Shown: one piece after another, positions 44,743 to 53,355 of the stretch | Layout of the letters: each line of letters opens with the position of its first letter | Numbering within the stretch: the first letter of the stretch is position 1 | Assembly (NCBI RefSeq): GCF_041227145.1 | Contig: NZ_JBGFSP010000003.1 | Coordinates: 1,364,001 to 1,428,000, forward strand | DNA from: Bacteroides sp. AN502(2024) | GTDB taxonomy: Bacteria; Bacteroidota; Bacteroidia; Bacteroidales; Bacteroidaceae | Length of the DNA: 64,000 nt | Direction of reading: 5' to 3' | Notes under the pieces: model-generated | What the model saw: the letters and a program-made list of their open reading frames with translations, nothing else | Database searches by the model: none | Told to the model about the DNA's origin: nothing | Translations under genes and position numbers: made by a program

Positions 44743-46041
44743 TTAAAGATAAAAGAACAGTAACAACACAAGATTACAAACAATTACCACCCCGAATCCT
44801 CCCAAAATCCAAGGACGGAGTTTACTCCCCTTCCCCGCAAAGAATAAAGCATAGAACATATTAACCAGTATATTGCTGATGATAGCCTGCATACTACAAA
44901 CCGTAATTATCAAGGCTGCCACACTGCCTGTATTTTGCAACAAGTTTAATATGAAAGGAGTGATGTCACTAAAACCGGATACAAAAGACAGAAGATTCAA
45001 CCCACCTGTACCTGCATAAACGAGTGTATAATGAGTTAAGAAAGTAAATATCACAAAGAGCACGGCAAAGATCAAAGCAACTTTAAATTCCAACGGGTTA
45101 CTGCTGTCATCCTCTTCCGATGCTATGGGCTGGCCTTCCGGACGCTTTTGCCGGGAGTGAATAAACCAGGCTACCATAACTGCCACCACTGCCATCGTCA
45201 ACAGATACGGATAGATAGACAAGAAAATGTCCCTACTGAAAATAAATATCAGTATCATAAAACGTAAAAACATCATACTGACAGCCAACAACATGGCAGC
45301 AACATAATCAGTGGCTTCCTGTTCAGAGGCTTTCCGGCTTTTACGAGCAAGCACCGAGATAGTAGCCGTACTGCTATATAATCCGCCAATAATACCGGAG
45401 ACTAACGTACCGGATTCATGAAATACATATCGCTTTAATAAATAAGAGAGATAAGAAATACCGGATACAACTACCGTTGCCAACCAGATAGAATAAGGAG
45501 TCAGGTTAATATCCGGAATCAGATTCTTATGTGGAAGCATCGGCAATATAATACCACTGATAGCCAAGAACTTTGCCAACGTAATCATTTCATCATTCTT
45601 CATTCGTTGCGCAAATTCCGTAAAAGTATGTTTGAGTTCGGTCAGCAGAAGTACTGTCACAACCACCATGACATAGAACCAAGAAGGCTGTGTAGCTACA
45701 ATAGGAGCCATGCAGTAAGTAATCAGAGCAATAATAATAGTAGTTACGCCAAAGACATGAAATTGTGATTGCTTTACATAATAGTTTAATCCCAACAACA
45801 ATCCCAGCACCGCTCCGCCTCCCATAAACAGACGCATATCCGTAGGGTCTAAAATATAAAGCAAGTAACCCAGTATGCCAATAAAGGTAAACGTACGGTC
45901 GGTTCCGAAAAGAGTCGTTTCCCCCTCACGCTTTAAACTAATCCGACGCTGTGAAAGTCCGATTAGTAAAGAAAATAAGGTTACTAAGACAAAAGTAACC
46001 AATTCACGCGGCACATAACCGTACAACTGTTCCATATCCAT
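44743..46041 (-). CDS. MgtC/SapB-DUF4010 family inner-membrane protein
   Basis: The 432-residue protein is almost entirely hydrophobic, with about 11-12 membrane helices. The N-terminal third is MgtC/SapB-like (LVTLFSLLIGLSQRRISLKR, FTFIGILGYLLYIL) and the rest is DUF4010 (SGTLVSGIIGGLYSSTATI, AAMLLAVSMMFLRFMIL). The family is widespread, with unproven roles, possibly in cation or stress homeostasis. It is transcribed alone or ahead of nothing obvious, 52 bases from the CYTH gene in the same direction. Confidence 0.82.
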   Translation of the reverse strand: MDMEQLYGYVPRELVTFVLVTLFSLLIGLSQRRISLKREGETTLFGTDRTFTFIGILGYLLYILDPTDMRLFMGGGAVLGLLLGLNYYVKQSQFHVFGVTTIIIALITYCMAPIVATQPSWFYVMVVVTVLLLTELKHTFTEFAQRMKNDEMITLAKFLAISGIILPMLPHKNLIPDINLTPYSIWLATVVVSGISYLSYLLKRYVFHESGTLVSGIIGGLYSSTATISVLARKSRKASEQEATDYVAAMLLAVSMMFLRFMILIFIFSRDIFLSIYPYLLTMAVVAVMVAWFIHSRQKRPEGQPIASEEDDSSNPLEFKVALIFAVLFVIFTFLTHYTLVYAGTGGLNLLSFVSGFSDITPFILNLLQNTGSVAALIITVCSMQAIISNILVNMFYALFFAGKGSKLRPWILGGFGVVIVCNLVLLLFFYL

Positions 46042-46093
46042 ATACTGCTCTCCTTTTTATATAAGAACAAATATACGGTTTATTTGTTAACGC

Positions 46094-46561
46094 TCACCAC
46101 GTTTTATACGGCTTTTTCATCAGTTGCGAGTTATAATAACGTATATCACCCGTTACCTCCTCACCGATAAAGTGCGGCTTCACAAAAGCTTCATCCTCTG
46201 ATTCCAGCTCTACCTCCGCCACTATAAGTCCTTCATTCTCACCATAAAACTCATCAACTTCAAAGACATGCCTGCCACTACGCACCAAGTAACGGATCTT
46301 GTCAATGATTCCCGGTTCACAAAGTTTCATCAATTCTTCCGCTTCCGATAAGGGCAGTTCCTTTTCCCATTCATAGCGGCTGGTACCGGAAGCATTAGAG
46401 GCTCCCTTTATTGTCAGATAACCTTTATCATCCCGTATACGAACCCGAACAGTACGCCCGCGAGCACTGCTGATATACCCCTGCACAATGTGACTTTGCG
46501 CAAAAGCCGAAGATTTGAATTCACCGATAACTAAAAATTTACGTTCTATCTCTTGTGCCAT
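46094..46561 (-). CDS. CYTH-domain inorganic (tri)phosphatase-like protein
   Basis: ATG 46561 (MAQEIERKFLV) is preferred to the TTG three codons upstream. The 155-residue protein has the ExExK signature EIERKF at its N-terminus. Basic and acidic tunnel residues follow: VRVRIRDDKGYLTIKG, RYEWEKELP, FEVDEFYGEN and VAEVELESEDE. Bacterial CYTH proteins of this size hydrolyse triphosphates or polyphosphate in the cytoplasm. A standalone class-IV cyclase role is less likely. Confidence 0.88.
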   Translation of the reverse strand: MAQEIERKFLVIGEFKSSAFAQSHIVQGYISSARGRTVRVRIRDDKGYLTIKGASNASGTSRYEWEKELPLSEAEELMKLCEPGIIDKIRYLVRSGRHVFEVDEFYGENEGLIVAEVELESEDEAFVKPHFIGEEVTGDIRYYNSQLMKKPYKTW

Positions 46562-46609
46562 GCCACCCAAGTGATTAAGTACCTACCAAACGGAACATTA
46601 CCAAACAAA

Positions 46610-46710
46610 AAGTTCACCACAGATTACGCAGATTAACACAGACCGGCTTCGATATTCATCCTATTCATAGCCAAACAATCTAAGTTAATCGTGTAATTTG
46701 TGGTGAACTT
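46610..46710. repeat. Long-arm dispersed inverted repeat (CACAGATTACGCAGATT type)
   Basis: The arms at 46610-46637 and 46684-46710 (AAGTTCACCACAGATTACGC and its near-complement) pair over about 27 bases with few mismatches around a 46-base loop. Sequences of the CACAGATTAnnCAGATTAACACAG type are scattered in Bacteroides genomes between genes. It lies between the small membrane protein and the CYTH gene and could act as a terminator. Confidence 0.7.
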
Positions 46711-46711
46711 A

Positions 46712-46846
46712 TCAGCCGAAAAAGGAGAATGCAATCAACATTATCAGTGCCAAAATAATTAATGAGACGAACACTATTTTGACTACCTTCTGGGCTTGCT
46801 CTTCCTCTTTCTTACTAATCGCTACTTTTTTCTTACCCTTACCCAT
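46712..46846 (-). CDS. 44-residue single-pass membrane protein
   Basis: A short frame reads MGKGKKKVAISKKEEEQAQK and then one hydrophobic helix (IVFVSLIILALIMLIAFSFF) before TGA. The basic N-terminus followed by a membrane helix indicates an N-in, single-pass inner-membrane peptide. It lies 84 bases upstream of the CYTH start region and downstream of prfB in the same direction. Small proteins of this design are conserved in Bacteroides next to core genes. The function is unknown. Confidence 0.6.
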   Translation of the reverse strand: MGKGKKKVAISKKEEEQAQKVVKIVFVSLIILALIMLIAFSFFG

Positions 46847-46930
46847 AATAGTTAGCTTTAAAGTTCAACGCAAACAAAGTAAAGACAAATCTTCTAACTT
46901 TCCAAAAATAACACTTGCTAATTTTATTTT

Positions 46931-48047
46931 TTATGCTTCCTGTGAAGAGAACTCCATTAGATAAGCTTTGATAAAACCATCAATTTTGCCATCCATCACA
47001 CCGTTCACATCGGAAGTCTGGTAGTTGGTACGGTGATCTTTCACACGACGGTCATCAAAAACATAACTTCGAATCTGGGAGCCCCATTCGATTTTCTTCT
47101 TACCGGCTTCCACTTTCGCCTGTTCTGCCATCCGATGCTGCAATTCCTTATCATATAAGATAGAACGTAATTGACGCATCGCATTCTCACGGTTCTTCGG
47201 TTGGTCACGGGTTTCGGTATTCTCGATCAGAATCTCCTCTTCCTCACCGGTATAAGGGTCTTTGTACTGATAGCGCAAACGGACACCGGATTCCACCTTG
47301 TTTACATTCTGTCCACCGGCGCCACCACTTCGGAAAGTATCCCAAGAGATACGGGCAGGCTCGATGTTTACTTCGATACTATCATCTACCAACGGAGTAA
47401 CAAACACGGAAGCAAAAGAAGTCATACGTTTACCCTGTGCATTATACGGAGAAACGCGGACCAAGCGGTGCACACCGTTCTCTCCCTTCAGATAGCCATA
47501 AGCAAAATCACCCTCCATATTAATAGTGCAGGTCTTGATTCCGGCTTCGTCACCTTCCTGAAGATTGGCAATGGTAGCCTTATAACCGTTCGTCTCGGCA
47601 TAGCGCAGATACATACGCATCAGCATGGAGGCCCAGTCCTGACTTTCCGTACCACCGGCACCTGAATTGATTTTCAGCACACAATCCATCTGGTCGGCTT
47701 CATTACGAAGCATATTCTTGAGTTCGAGCGCCTCCACCGCTTCACTGGCTTTTGCATAAGCAACGTCCACATCCTCCTCGGTCACCAGCTCTTCTTTGTA
47801 GAAATCAAATGCCAGTTCAAGTTCATCCGTCAGCGTTTTGAGTTCGTTGTAACCTTCAATCCACTTTTGCAGGTCTTTCACCAGTTTCATTTGAGCTTCA
47901 GCCCTCTTCTGATCATCCCAGAATCCCGGAGCTTGTGTTCTTAATTGCTCCTCTTCAACTTGAATTTTCTTCCCGTCGATGTCAAAGATACCTCCTCAGC
48001 GCATCAGTGCGCTCTTTCACGTCTTTAAGTTGTTCAATAGTAATCAT
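46931..48047 (-). CDS. prfB: Peptide chain release factor 2 with programmed +1 frameshift
   Basis: The first 21 codons run from ATG 48047 (MITIEQLKDVKERTDALRRYL) to an in-frame TGA. A +1 shift continues as DIDGKKIQVEEEQLRTQAPG through to 46931, about 371 residues in all. The catalytic loop GGQ is in SGGAGGQNVNKVESGVRL, and the RF2 family body is complete. RF2 releases peptides at UGA and UAA. The internal UGA means low RF2 favours the frameshift, so the factor regulates its own synthesis. This is a core gene. Confidence 0.97.
47981..47996 (-). promoter_or_regulatory. prfB: prfB +1 recoding site
   Basis: The minus strand reads AGGAGG TAT CTT TGA C. A Shine-Dalgarno-like AGGAGG (47996-47991) lies three bases before the CTT TGA C slippery stop, exactly the arrangement known from other bacterial prfB genes. 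Confidence 0.95.
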
Positions 48048-48108
48048 TTGATTTACATTTTATTATTTACAATCTTTCTGTTTCAACGGCAAAGTTACAA
48101 AAAGTTAG

Positions 48109-49915
48109 CTATTCTTCGTACATCTTCTCAATCTGTTCACTATAATTTTTAGCAACAACCGACCGTTTCAGTTTCAGTGTATTAGTCAGTTCTCCCCGTT
48201 CCATGCTAAACGGTTCGGGAAGTAAAGTGAAACGTTTAATTTGCTCATAGTGCGCAAACTGCTGTTGAAGTGTATCTATCCGTGCACGGAACAAGCCTAT
48301 AATCTTCGGATGCAACAACAGATCAGTCATCGTTTTATATTCAATGCCTTTCTCTTTTGCATACTCTTTCACGTATCCATATACAGGAACGATCAAAGCA
48401 GAAACAAATTTACGCTGATCGGCAATAATAGCAATCTGATCGATGTAACGATCAATGACCAGTTTCGCTTCCAAAGCTTGCGGAGCAATATACTTGCCGT
48501 TCGATGTTTTAAACAAGTCTTTAATGCGTTCCATCAGGAAAAGCTGTCCGTTTTTTAAATAACCGGCATCACCCGTATGGAACCAGCCATCCGGCTCAAT
48601 AGCAGCCGCTGTAGCTTCCGCCTTCTTATAATACCCTTTTGTAATCGTCTTACCCCGAAGCAGAATTTCATTGTCTTCCCCGATCTTCACCTCAACTCCC
48701 GGCAATACAACGCCCACCGAACCGATATCATAGCCAATGGGTAATGTACAAGATACAGTAGCCGTAGACTCTGTCAATCCATATCCGACCACCATGTTAA
48801 TTCCTACCGAATGAACAAATTCATTGATTTCATCGGGTACAGCAGCACCGGCAGTCGGGAAAAAGTTACCATTCTCAATACCGATTGTTTTTTTCAGCAG
48901 AGAATAGATCGTCTTTTCGTAGAATTTATATTTCAATTGATTCATCACCGGAGGAGTCTTTCCCAGACGCAGATAATCCAGATTATGGATCCTGCCTACC
49001 CGGATAGCATCCAGCATCAGTGCTTTCTTCAATCCTGTTGCTTCGTTTATTTTTTCCTGTACGCCTGCATACACTTTCTCCCAAAAACGGGGAACACTAC
49101 ACATCAGTGTCGGACGAATTTCCTTAATCGTTGTCTGAATATCCGCCGAACGGAGATTGATACAGATCTGCACACCTTTGTGGATACATAGATAACACCA
49201 TGCCTTCTCAAATACATGTGTCAACGGAAGGAAGTTCATAGACACATCCTTATCCGACATGGTTGTCAAACGGTCATCATGTACACGAAACTGCTCCAGA
49301 TAACAGGAATGATGAAGCATTACTCCTTTCGGTTCCCCCGTTGTGCCGGAAGTATAGAGGATATTTGCTAAGTCATCATAAGAAGCACGTCCCGTACGCT
49401 CTTCCACCGTATCATTATGCGGCAATCCCTCTCCCATCGCCATAAATTCATCAAAATAGATAGAAGATACATCACGAGGATCTTTCACCACCGAACGGTC
49501 AAAAATAATCAGCTGCTGCAGGGAAGCACAGAAGCCGAAAATACTGAAAGCAGCATCATACTGATATTGTTCACCTACAAAAAGGTAACGAATCTGCGCA
49601 TCATTGATGATATATTGCGCCTGAGCAGGCGAACTGGTTGCATAAAACGGAATAGTAACCACCCGATTGGCAAATGCACCAAAGTCGACATAGAACCATT
49701 CGGGTTTGTTCTGTGAAAATATACCGATATTCTCTTGTTCTTCCACTCCCAATGCCACGAAAGCATTAGCTGCCTGCCGTACGGTTCCGGAGAACTGCTT
49801 CCATGAAATAGGGACCCATTGAGCTGTTCTCATAGTCACGGTATTTTAACGCTACCCTGTCGCCATATTTTTCGGCCTGACGATGGACCAGGACAGATAA
49901 ATGATGATAAGTCAT
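48109..49915 (-). CDS. Long-chain acyl-CoA synthetase (AMP-binding), one-base frameshift near the N-terminus
   Basis: The family start is the ATG at 49915 (MTYHHLSVLVHRQAEKYG), reading to RDYE. One extra base near 49826-49831 (GAGAAC on the minus strand) shifts the frame, and TAQWVPISWKQFSGTV continues in the next frame for the remaining 570 codons. The total length, 1807 bases, is three times 602 plus one, as expected for a single insertion. Adenylation motifs are intact: YTSGTTGEPKGVMLHH, VGYGLTESTATVSC and GWFHTGDAGYLKNG. It activates fatty acids at the membrane. The lesion is either a sequence error or inactivating. Internal ATG 49839 could start a shorter protein. Confidence 0.88.
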
Positions 49916-49940
49916 ACTCTTTAGATTAGTAAATATGGCA

Positions 49941-49948
49941 CAAAGGTA
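49941..49948 (-). promoter_or_regulatory. -7 box of the acyl-CoA synthetase gene
   Basis: The minus strand reads TACCTTTG, an exact TAnnTTTG match, 25 bases before ATG 49915. It lies ten bases from the -33 element of the divergent peptidase promoter, so the two promoters are back to back. Confidence 0.5.
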
Positions 49949-49957
49949 TTGGTTTTA

Positions 49958-49990
49958 TTTGAAACTATTGCGCAAAAACGACTATCTTTG
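49958..49990 (+). promoter_or_regulatory. Promoter of the M20 peptidase gene
   Basis: TTTG (49958-49961), a 21-base spacer and TATCTTTG (49983-49990) form a good Bacteroidales -33/-7 promoter. The ATG follows 35 bases later. Confidence 0.65.
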
Positions 49991-50025
49991 TGCAAAGATT
50001 AAGATATAGATAAAAGAATTGCACT

Positions 50026-51093
50026 ATGAAATATGATATTCCGTATATGGCAACAGAGGCTGTAAGCTTGCTAAAATCAATAATCAGTATCCCCTCAATC
50101 AGCCGGGAAGAAACGCAGGCTGCGGATTTCCTGCAAAACTATATTGAAATGGCAGGCATACAGACCGGACGTAAAGGCAATAATGTATGGTGCTTTAGCC
50201 CTATGTTTGATTTGAAAAAGCCGACTATTTTACTTAATTCCCACATAGACACGGTGAAACCCGTTAATGGTTGGCGGAAAGACCCGTTCATCCCCCGCGA
50301 GGAAAACGGTAAACTGTACGGTTTGGGAAGCAATGATGCCGGAGCCAGCGTTGTTTCTTTATTACAGGTGTTTATGCAACTATGTCGAACTTCACAAAAA
50401 TACAACCTGATTTATCTTGCTTCGTGCGAAGAAGAGGTTTCGGGCAAGGACGGAATTGAGAGTATATTGCCTGGACTTCCTCCTGTTTCATTCGCTATCG
50501 TAGGAGAACCGACGGAAATGCAACCTGCCATTGCCGAAAAGGGATTAATGGTATTGGACGTTACTGCCACAGGTATGGCGGGACACGCCGCACGCAACGA
50601 AGGAGACAATGCGATTTACAAGGTATTGGACGACATTGCCTGGTTCCGCGATTATCGTTTCGAGAAAGAATCACCGTTATTAGGACCTGTGAAGATGAGT
50701 GTCACTGTCATCAATGCCGGCACACAACACAATGTCGTTCCCGACAAATGTACGTTCGTTGTCGATATCCGAAGCAACGAACTTTACTCGAACGAAGAAC
50801 TGTTTGCGGAAATCAAGAAACATATCTCCTGCGAAGCTCAAGCCCGTTCATTCCGCCTCAACTCTTCACGAATCGACGAGAAACATCCGTTTGTTCAAAA
50901 AGCTGTGAAGCTGGGACGTGTACCTTTCGGTTCTCCAACCTTGTCCGATCAGGCATTAATGTCCTTTCCATCGGTGAAAATAGGTCCAGGACGTTCGTCA
51001 CGTTCACACACGGCAGAGGAATATATCATGCTGAAAGAGATAGAAGAGGCTATCGGAATCTATCTGGAATTATTGGACGAGGGTGTGTCATAA
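50026..51093 (+). CDS. M20-family metallopeptidase (ArgE/DapE-like deacylase)
   Basis: The 355-residue cytoplasmic protein has the M20 zinc-binding set. His and Asp are in LLNSHIDTVKPV, the bridging Asp in LGSNDAGAS, the base Glu pair in ASCEEEVSGKDG, a further acidic residue in VGEPTEMQPA, and the last His in SRSHTAEEYI. A dimerisation domain covers about 165-270. Bacteroides homologues act in arginine synthesis as acyl-ornithine deacylases, which fits the short length. No other arg genes are in the window, so the substrate is inferred. Confidence 0.85.
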   Translation: MKYDIPYMATEAVSLLKSIISIPSISREETQAADFLQNYIEMAGIQTGRKGNNVWCFSPMFDLKKPTILLNSHIDTVKPVNGWRKDPFIPREENGKLYGLGSNDAGASVVSLLQVFMQLCRTSQKYNLIYLASCEEEVSGKDGIESILPGLPPVSFAIVGEPTEMQPAIAEKGLMVLDVTATGMAGHAARNEGDNAIYKVLDDIAWFRDYRFEKESPLLGPVKMSVTVINAGTQHNVVPDKCTFVVDIRSNELYSNEELFAEIKKHISCEAQARSFRLNSSRIDEKHPFVQKAVKLGRVPFGSPTLSDQALMSFPSVKIGPGRSSRSHTAEEYIMLKEIEEAIGIYLELLDEGVS

Positions 51094-51178
51094 TGCCTAA
51101 ATATAAAGATTCACCCCTGCCACAGATAGCTATAGCAGGGGTAATTTCCTCAAAAAGGGGATTTTGACACACCCTCCG
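51081..51178. repeat. Nested inverted repeats at the 3' end of the M20 gene
   Basis: GAGGGTGTGTCA (51081-51092), spanning the last codons of the M20 gene, pairs perfectly with TGACACACCCTC (51167-51178). Inside lies a second hairpin at 51115-51144. The whole could form a cruciform or a long stem-loop on the transcript end. Confidence 0.75.
51115..51144 (+). terminator. Terminator-like hairpin after the M20 gene
   Basis: ACCCCTGC (51115-51122) pairs with GCAGGGGT (51137-51144) over a 14-base loop, followed by AATTTCC. The T run is weak. Confidence 0.5.
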
Positions 51179-51186
51179 CCTCAGAC

Positions 51187-51314
51187 TTAGAAATATACTT
51201 TCTTATTTTTCTTTGGAGTCACCAGATAATCCTTCACCTTTATATTAAAATATGATTTAGACTTTCCATCGTCATTAGAAGGCAACTGTTCTTTATCCTT
51301 TTCATGCGGCAACT
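51187..51314 (-). pseudogene. 3' tail of the DUF2059 gene region, cut off by the IS4 insertion
   Basis: When the IS and one target duplication are removed, the minus strand reads YCRVKEIDILELPHEKDKEQ and LPSNDDGKSKSYFNIKVKD before TAA at 51187-51189. This frame is +1 relative to the DUF2059 gene end. It is either the former C-terminus of that gene after a one-base loss near 52695 (HGNVYCRVKE would restore it), or a small coupled frame starting at the GTG that overlaps the TGA. Confidence 0.5.
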
Positions 51315-52650
51315 CAATATTGTCCTAAATAAATTTTGAGCATGAGCTAACTGACTATACTGTTAAGTATAGCCTCGAGAGTTCAAAATCAATCCCCCCT
51401 AATCGTTTTCGATGGTTTCGGGAGGTGGTGTAAATGGTTGATCAAGCCATTTTTGGAGGTCGATTTTGGTAAATGTGTTCAGCCGGAGCGTGACCACAAG
51501 GTTAGCCAATGCCCATTTGTATCTTGCGATGTGCTTTAGCCATGTCAGAATCAGCATTGTAGTCATAGCAGTCCATATTTGGGTCTCTACGGCATTGCGG
51601 GATGTGCCGATAAAGCTCTTGATGCGTAGCAGTTGCTTGAGGTTGCGAAAGAAGATTTCTATGTTCCACCGAGCCTTGTACAGAGCCGCTATGCTTGATG
51701 CTGCCAATGTGAAGTTGTTTGTGAGTAACTCAATTTCAAAACCGTGTTCATCGTTCCATACTGCGATGCGACGTAAACGTTTGGGATATTTGGATTTGGC
51801 CGCCGAGAGTTCGAACTCGATTATTTCGTCAATAAGTACATTCTGAGCGTGTTTTTCAGGCAAAGGCAACTCCTCTATGGCTTTGTACCGGATATTGTCT
51901 TTATGACGCACTACAAAGAACACGTTGCTGCTGTCCCAATTATTCAGCAATGAGTAGTCACAGTAGCCTCGGTCGGCTACTACAATACTATACGGATGTA
52001 ACTCAATATCAAAAGCAGCTTTGTTGTCGGTGGTTTTGCCATCGGTGATATTCACGAACTCCGGCAAAAGACTGTCATAGTCCAATAGCGTGTGCATCTT
52101 GACCGCCCCCTTGGTGGTAGTGTAATGTGCCCAGTCATATATTGACAGAGTCAATGACACCAATGTGGAGTCGAGCAGTTTTATCGGCATCTTGAAACGG
52201 AACTTTCTTCGTTGCCATAGGGCTTGCTGTCCGAAATACTGAAACAACGAGTAGAATATGCCGCGAAAAACCGAACTGTCTCGGTTGGCGTTCTGATATG
52301 CTACCGTTGACTTGGATGGTGCACGGTTGATTCCCAAATGATTGAGGTTGCCGGTGGCTGATTTCAGCCCGTTTGAGATATCTCTGACTGAATCACATCC
52401 TGAGAATTGGCTGAAAATCATGCTAACAAACTGACTCCATGTATTGTAGCCCTTGCAATGCTTGTCTGACCCCGAAGATTTTATGATTTTCCTGATATTT
52501 TCTTTCGGGAGATGTGATATTACCTGTGCGAAAAGTGTTATATTTGCCATAGGAAGTAGATGAGTTGGTAGCTTGCTACTAAGGTAGTCATTTTACCTTA
52601 GTTCTACTTCCTTTTTATTTGTTCCCCCCAATTTATTTAGGACAATATTG
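51315..52650 (-). mobile_element. IS4-family insertion sequence, copy 2 (1336 bp)
   Basis: It has the same ends as copy 1 (CAATATTGTCCTAAATAAAT and its complement) and the same length. A 9-base target duplication GCGGCAACT flanks it (51306-51314, 52651-52659). The insertion lies within what appears to be the 3' end of the DUF2059 gene region. The perfect duplications at both sites show two independent insertions rather than recombination between copies. Confidence 0.95.
51399..52550 (-). CDS. IS4-family transposase, copy 2
   Basis: This 383-residue protein is identical to the copy at 26787-27938 and keeps the DDE residues (LLDSTLVS, VVADRGYC, YKARWNIEIFFR). The one base difference (52455) is silent. 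Both copies should be functional, so the element is probably still mobile. Confidence 0.93.
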   Translation of the reverse strand: MANITLFAQVISHLPKENIRKIIKSSGSDKHCKGYNTWSQFVSMIFSQFSGCDSVRDISNGLKSATGNLNHLGINRAPSKSTVAYQNANRDSSVFRGIFYSLFQYFGQQALWQRRKFRFKMPIKLLDSTLVSLTLSIYDWAHYTTTKGAVKMHTLLDYDSLLPEFVNITDGKTTDNKAAFDIELHPYSIVVADRGYCDYSLLNNWDSSNVFFVVRHKDNIRYKAIEELPLPEKHAQNVLIDEIIEFELSAAKSKYPKRLRRIAVWNDEHGFEIELLTNNFTLAASSIAALYKARWNIEIFFRNLKQLLRIKSFIGTSRNAVETQIWTAMTTMLILTWLKHIARYKWALANLVVTLRLNTFTKIDLQKWLDQPFTPPPETIEND

Positions 52651-52677
52651 GCGGCAACTCAAGAATATCTATTTCTT

Positions 52678-53301
52678 TCACACGACAGTAGACATTCCGT
52701 GCTCGTGCACTCTTCCGGGAACTACCTCGATACTATCTTCCGGAAGCGCGTAAGCCTGCGCACACAATTTCCGGTCACGCTTCTTTCTTTGTTCAGCTTC
52801 TTTCTTTGCACGTTCTCCTCCAGCAGTTCTTCTATTCATCTGAGGTTTCAGTTCCTCGAACATTCCCGTTTGAAATTCCTGTACCAATAACGGCATTGCT
52901 TCACGCATCACACCTAATGTACTCTCTTTATATCTCTTGCCGACAGGAGAATCATAAAAATCAGCGACAGCCTTCAAGTCTTCCAAAGTCAAATGCTTCT
53001 GATAGACAGGCGCACATATTTCAATCACTCTGTTCTCTAATTTTTCTTTCCAGTTTTTAGTAAACTCTTTCCAATAAGCCTCATCTTTTTCCGGAGCATT
53101 AAGTTTCATTACGGAGAGCAATTTCGGAAAAAGATCGTCCGTAGTGCCCGAAGTGCCGGAAAGTTCCATAATCTTTTTCAACGCAGACTTATATTCATCT
53201 GTCACAGTCTTGTCTTGATTATCTTGTGCAGAAGTTGGTGAAATGAAAGTAAACAATACTATCACACACATGATTACTTTGGGAAGGAAAATGTTTTTCA
53301 T
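52678..53301 (-). CDS. DUF2059-domain exported protein, probably truncated
   Basis: The 207-residue frame has a signal peptide and a DUF2059 domain at about 75-150 (HLTLEDLKAVADFYDSPVGK, REAMPLLVQEFQTGMFEEL). The C-terminal part is Arg/Lys-rich (ERAKKEAEQRKKRDRKL). The function is unknown and the location periplasmic. It ends VHEHGMSTVV at a TGA 28 bases before the IS4 end. The following DNA and the segment beyond the IS look like lost C-terminal coding sequence in another frame, so the native protein was probably about 50 residues longer. Confidence 0.75.
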   Translation of the reverse strand: MKNIFLPKVIMCVIVLFTFISPTSAQDNQDKTVTDEYKSALKKIMELSGTSGTTDDLFPKLLSVMKLNAPEKDEAYWKEFTKNWKEKLENRVIEICAPVYQKHLTLEDLKAVADFYDSPVGKRYKESTLGVMREAMPLLVQEFQTGMFEELKPQMNRRTAGGERAKKEAEQRKKRDRKLCAQAYALPEDSIEVVPGRVHEHGMSTVV

Positions 53302-53332
53302 AATTTTTTATTTTTAAATTGTCTAACGGATA

Positions 53333-53340
53333 CAAAGGTA
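53333..53340 (-). promoter_or_regulatory. -7 box of the DUF2059 gene
   Basis: The minus strand reads TACCTTTG, 31 bases before the ATG at 53301. No good -33 element is visible. Confidence 0.45.
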
Positions 53341-53355
53341 CAATATATAATCTAT

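Noticed and set aside
47171..47665. 164-codon plus-strand frame
   Set aside because: It is antisense to prfB.
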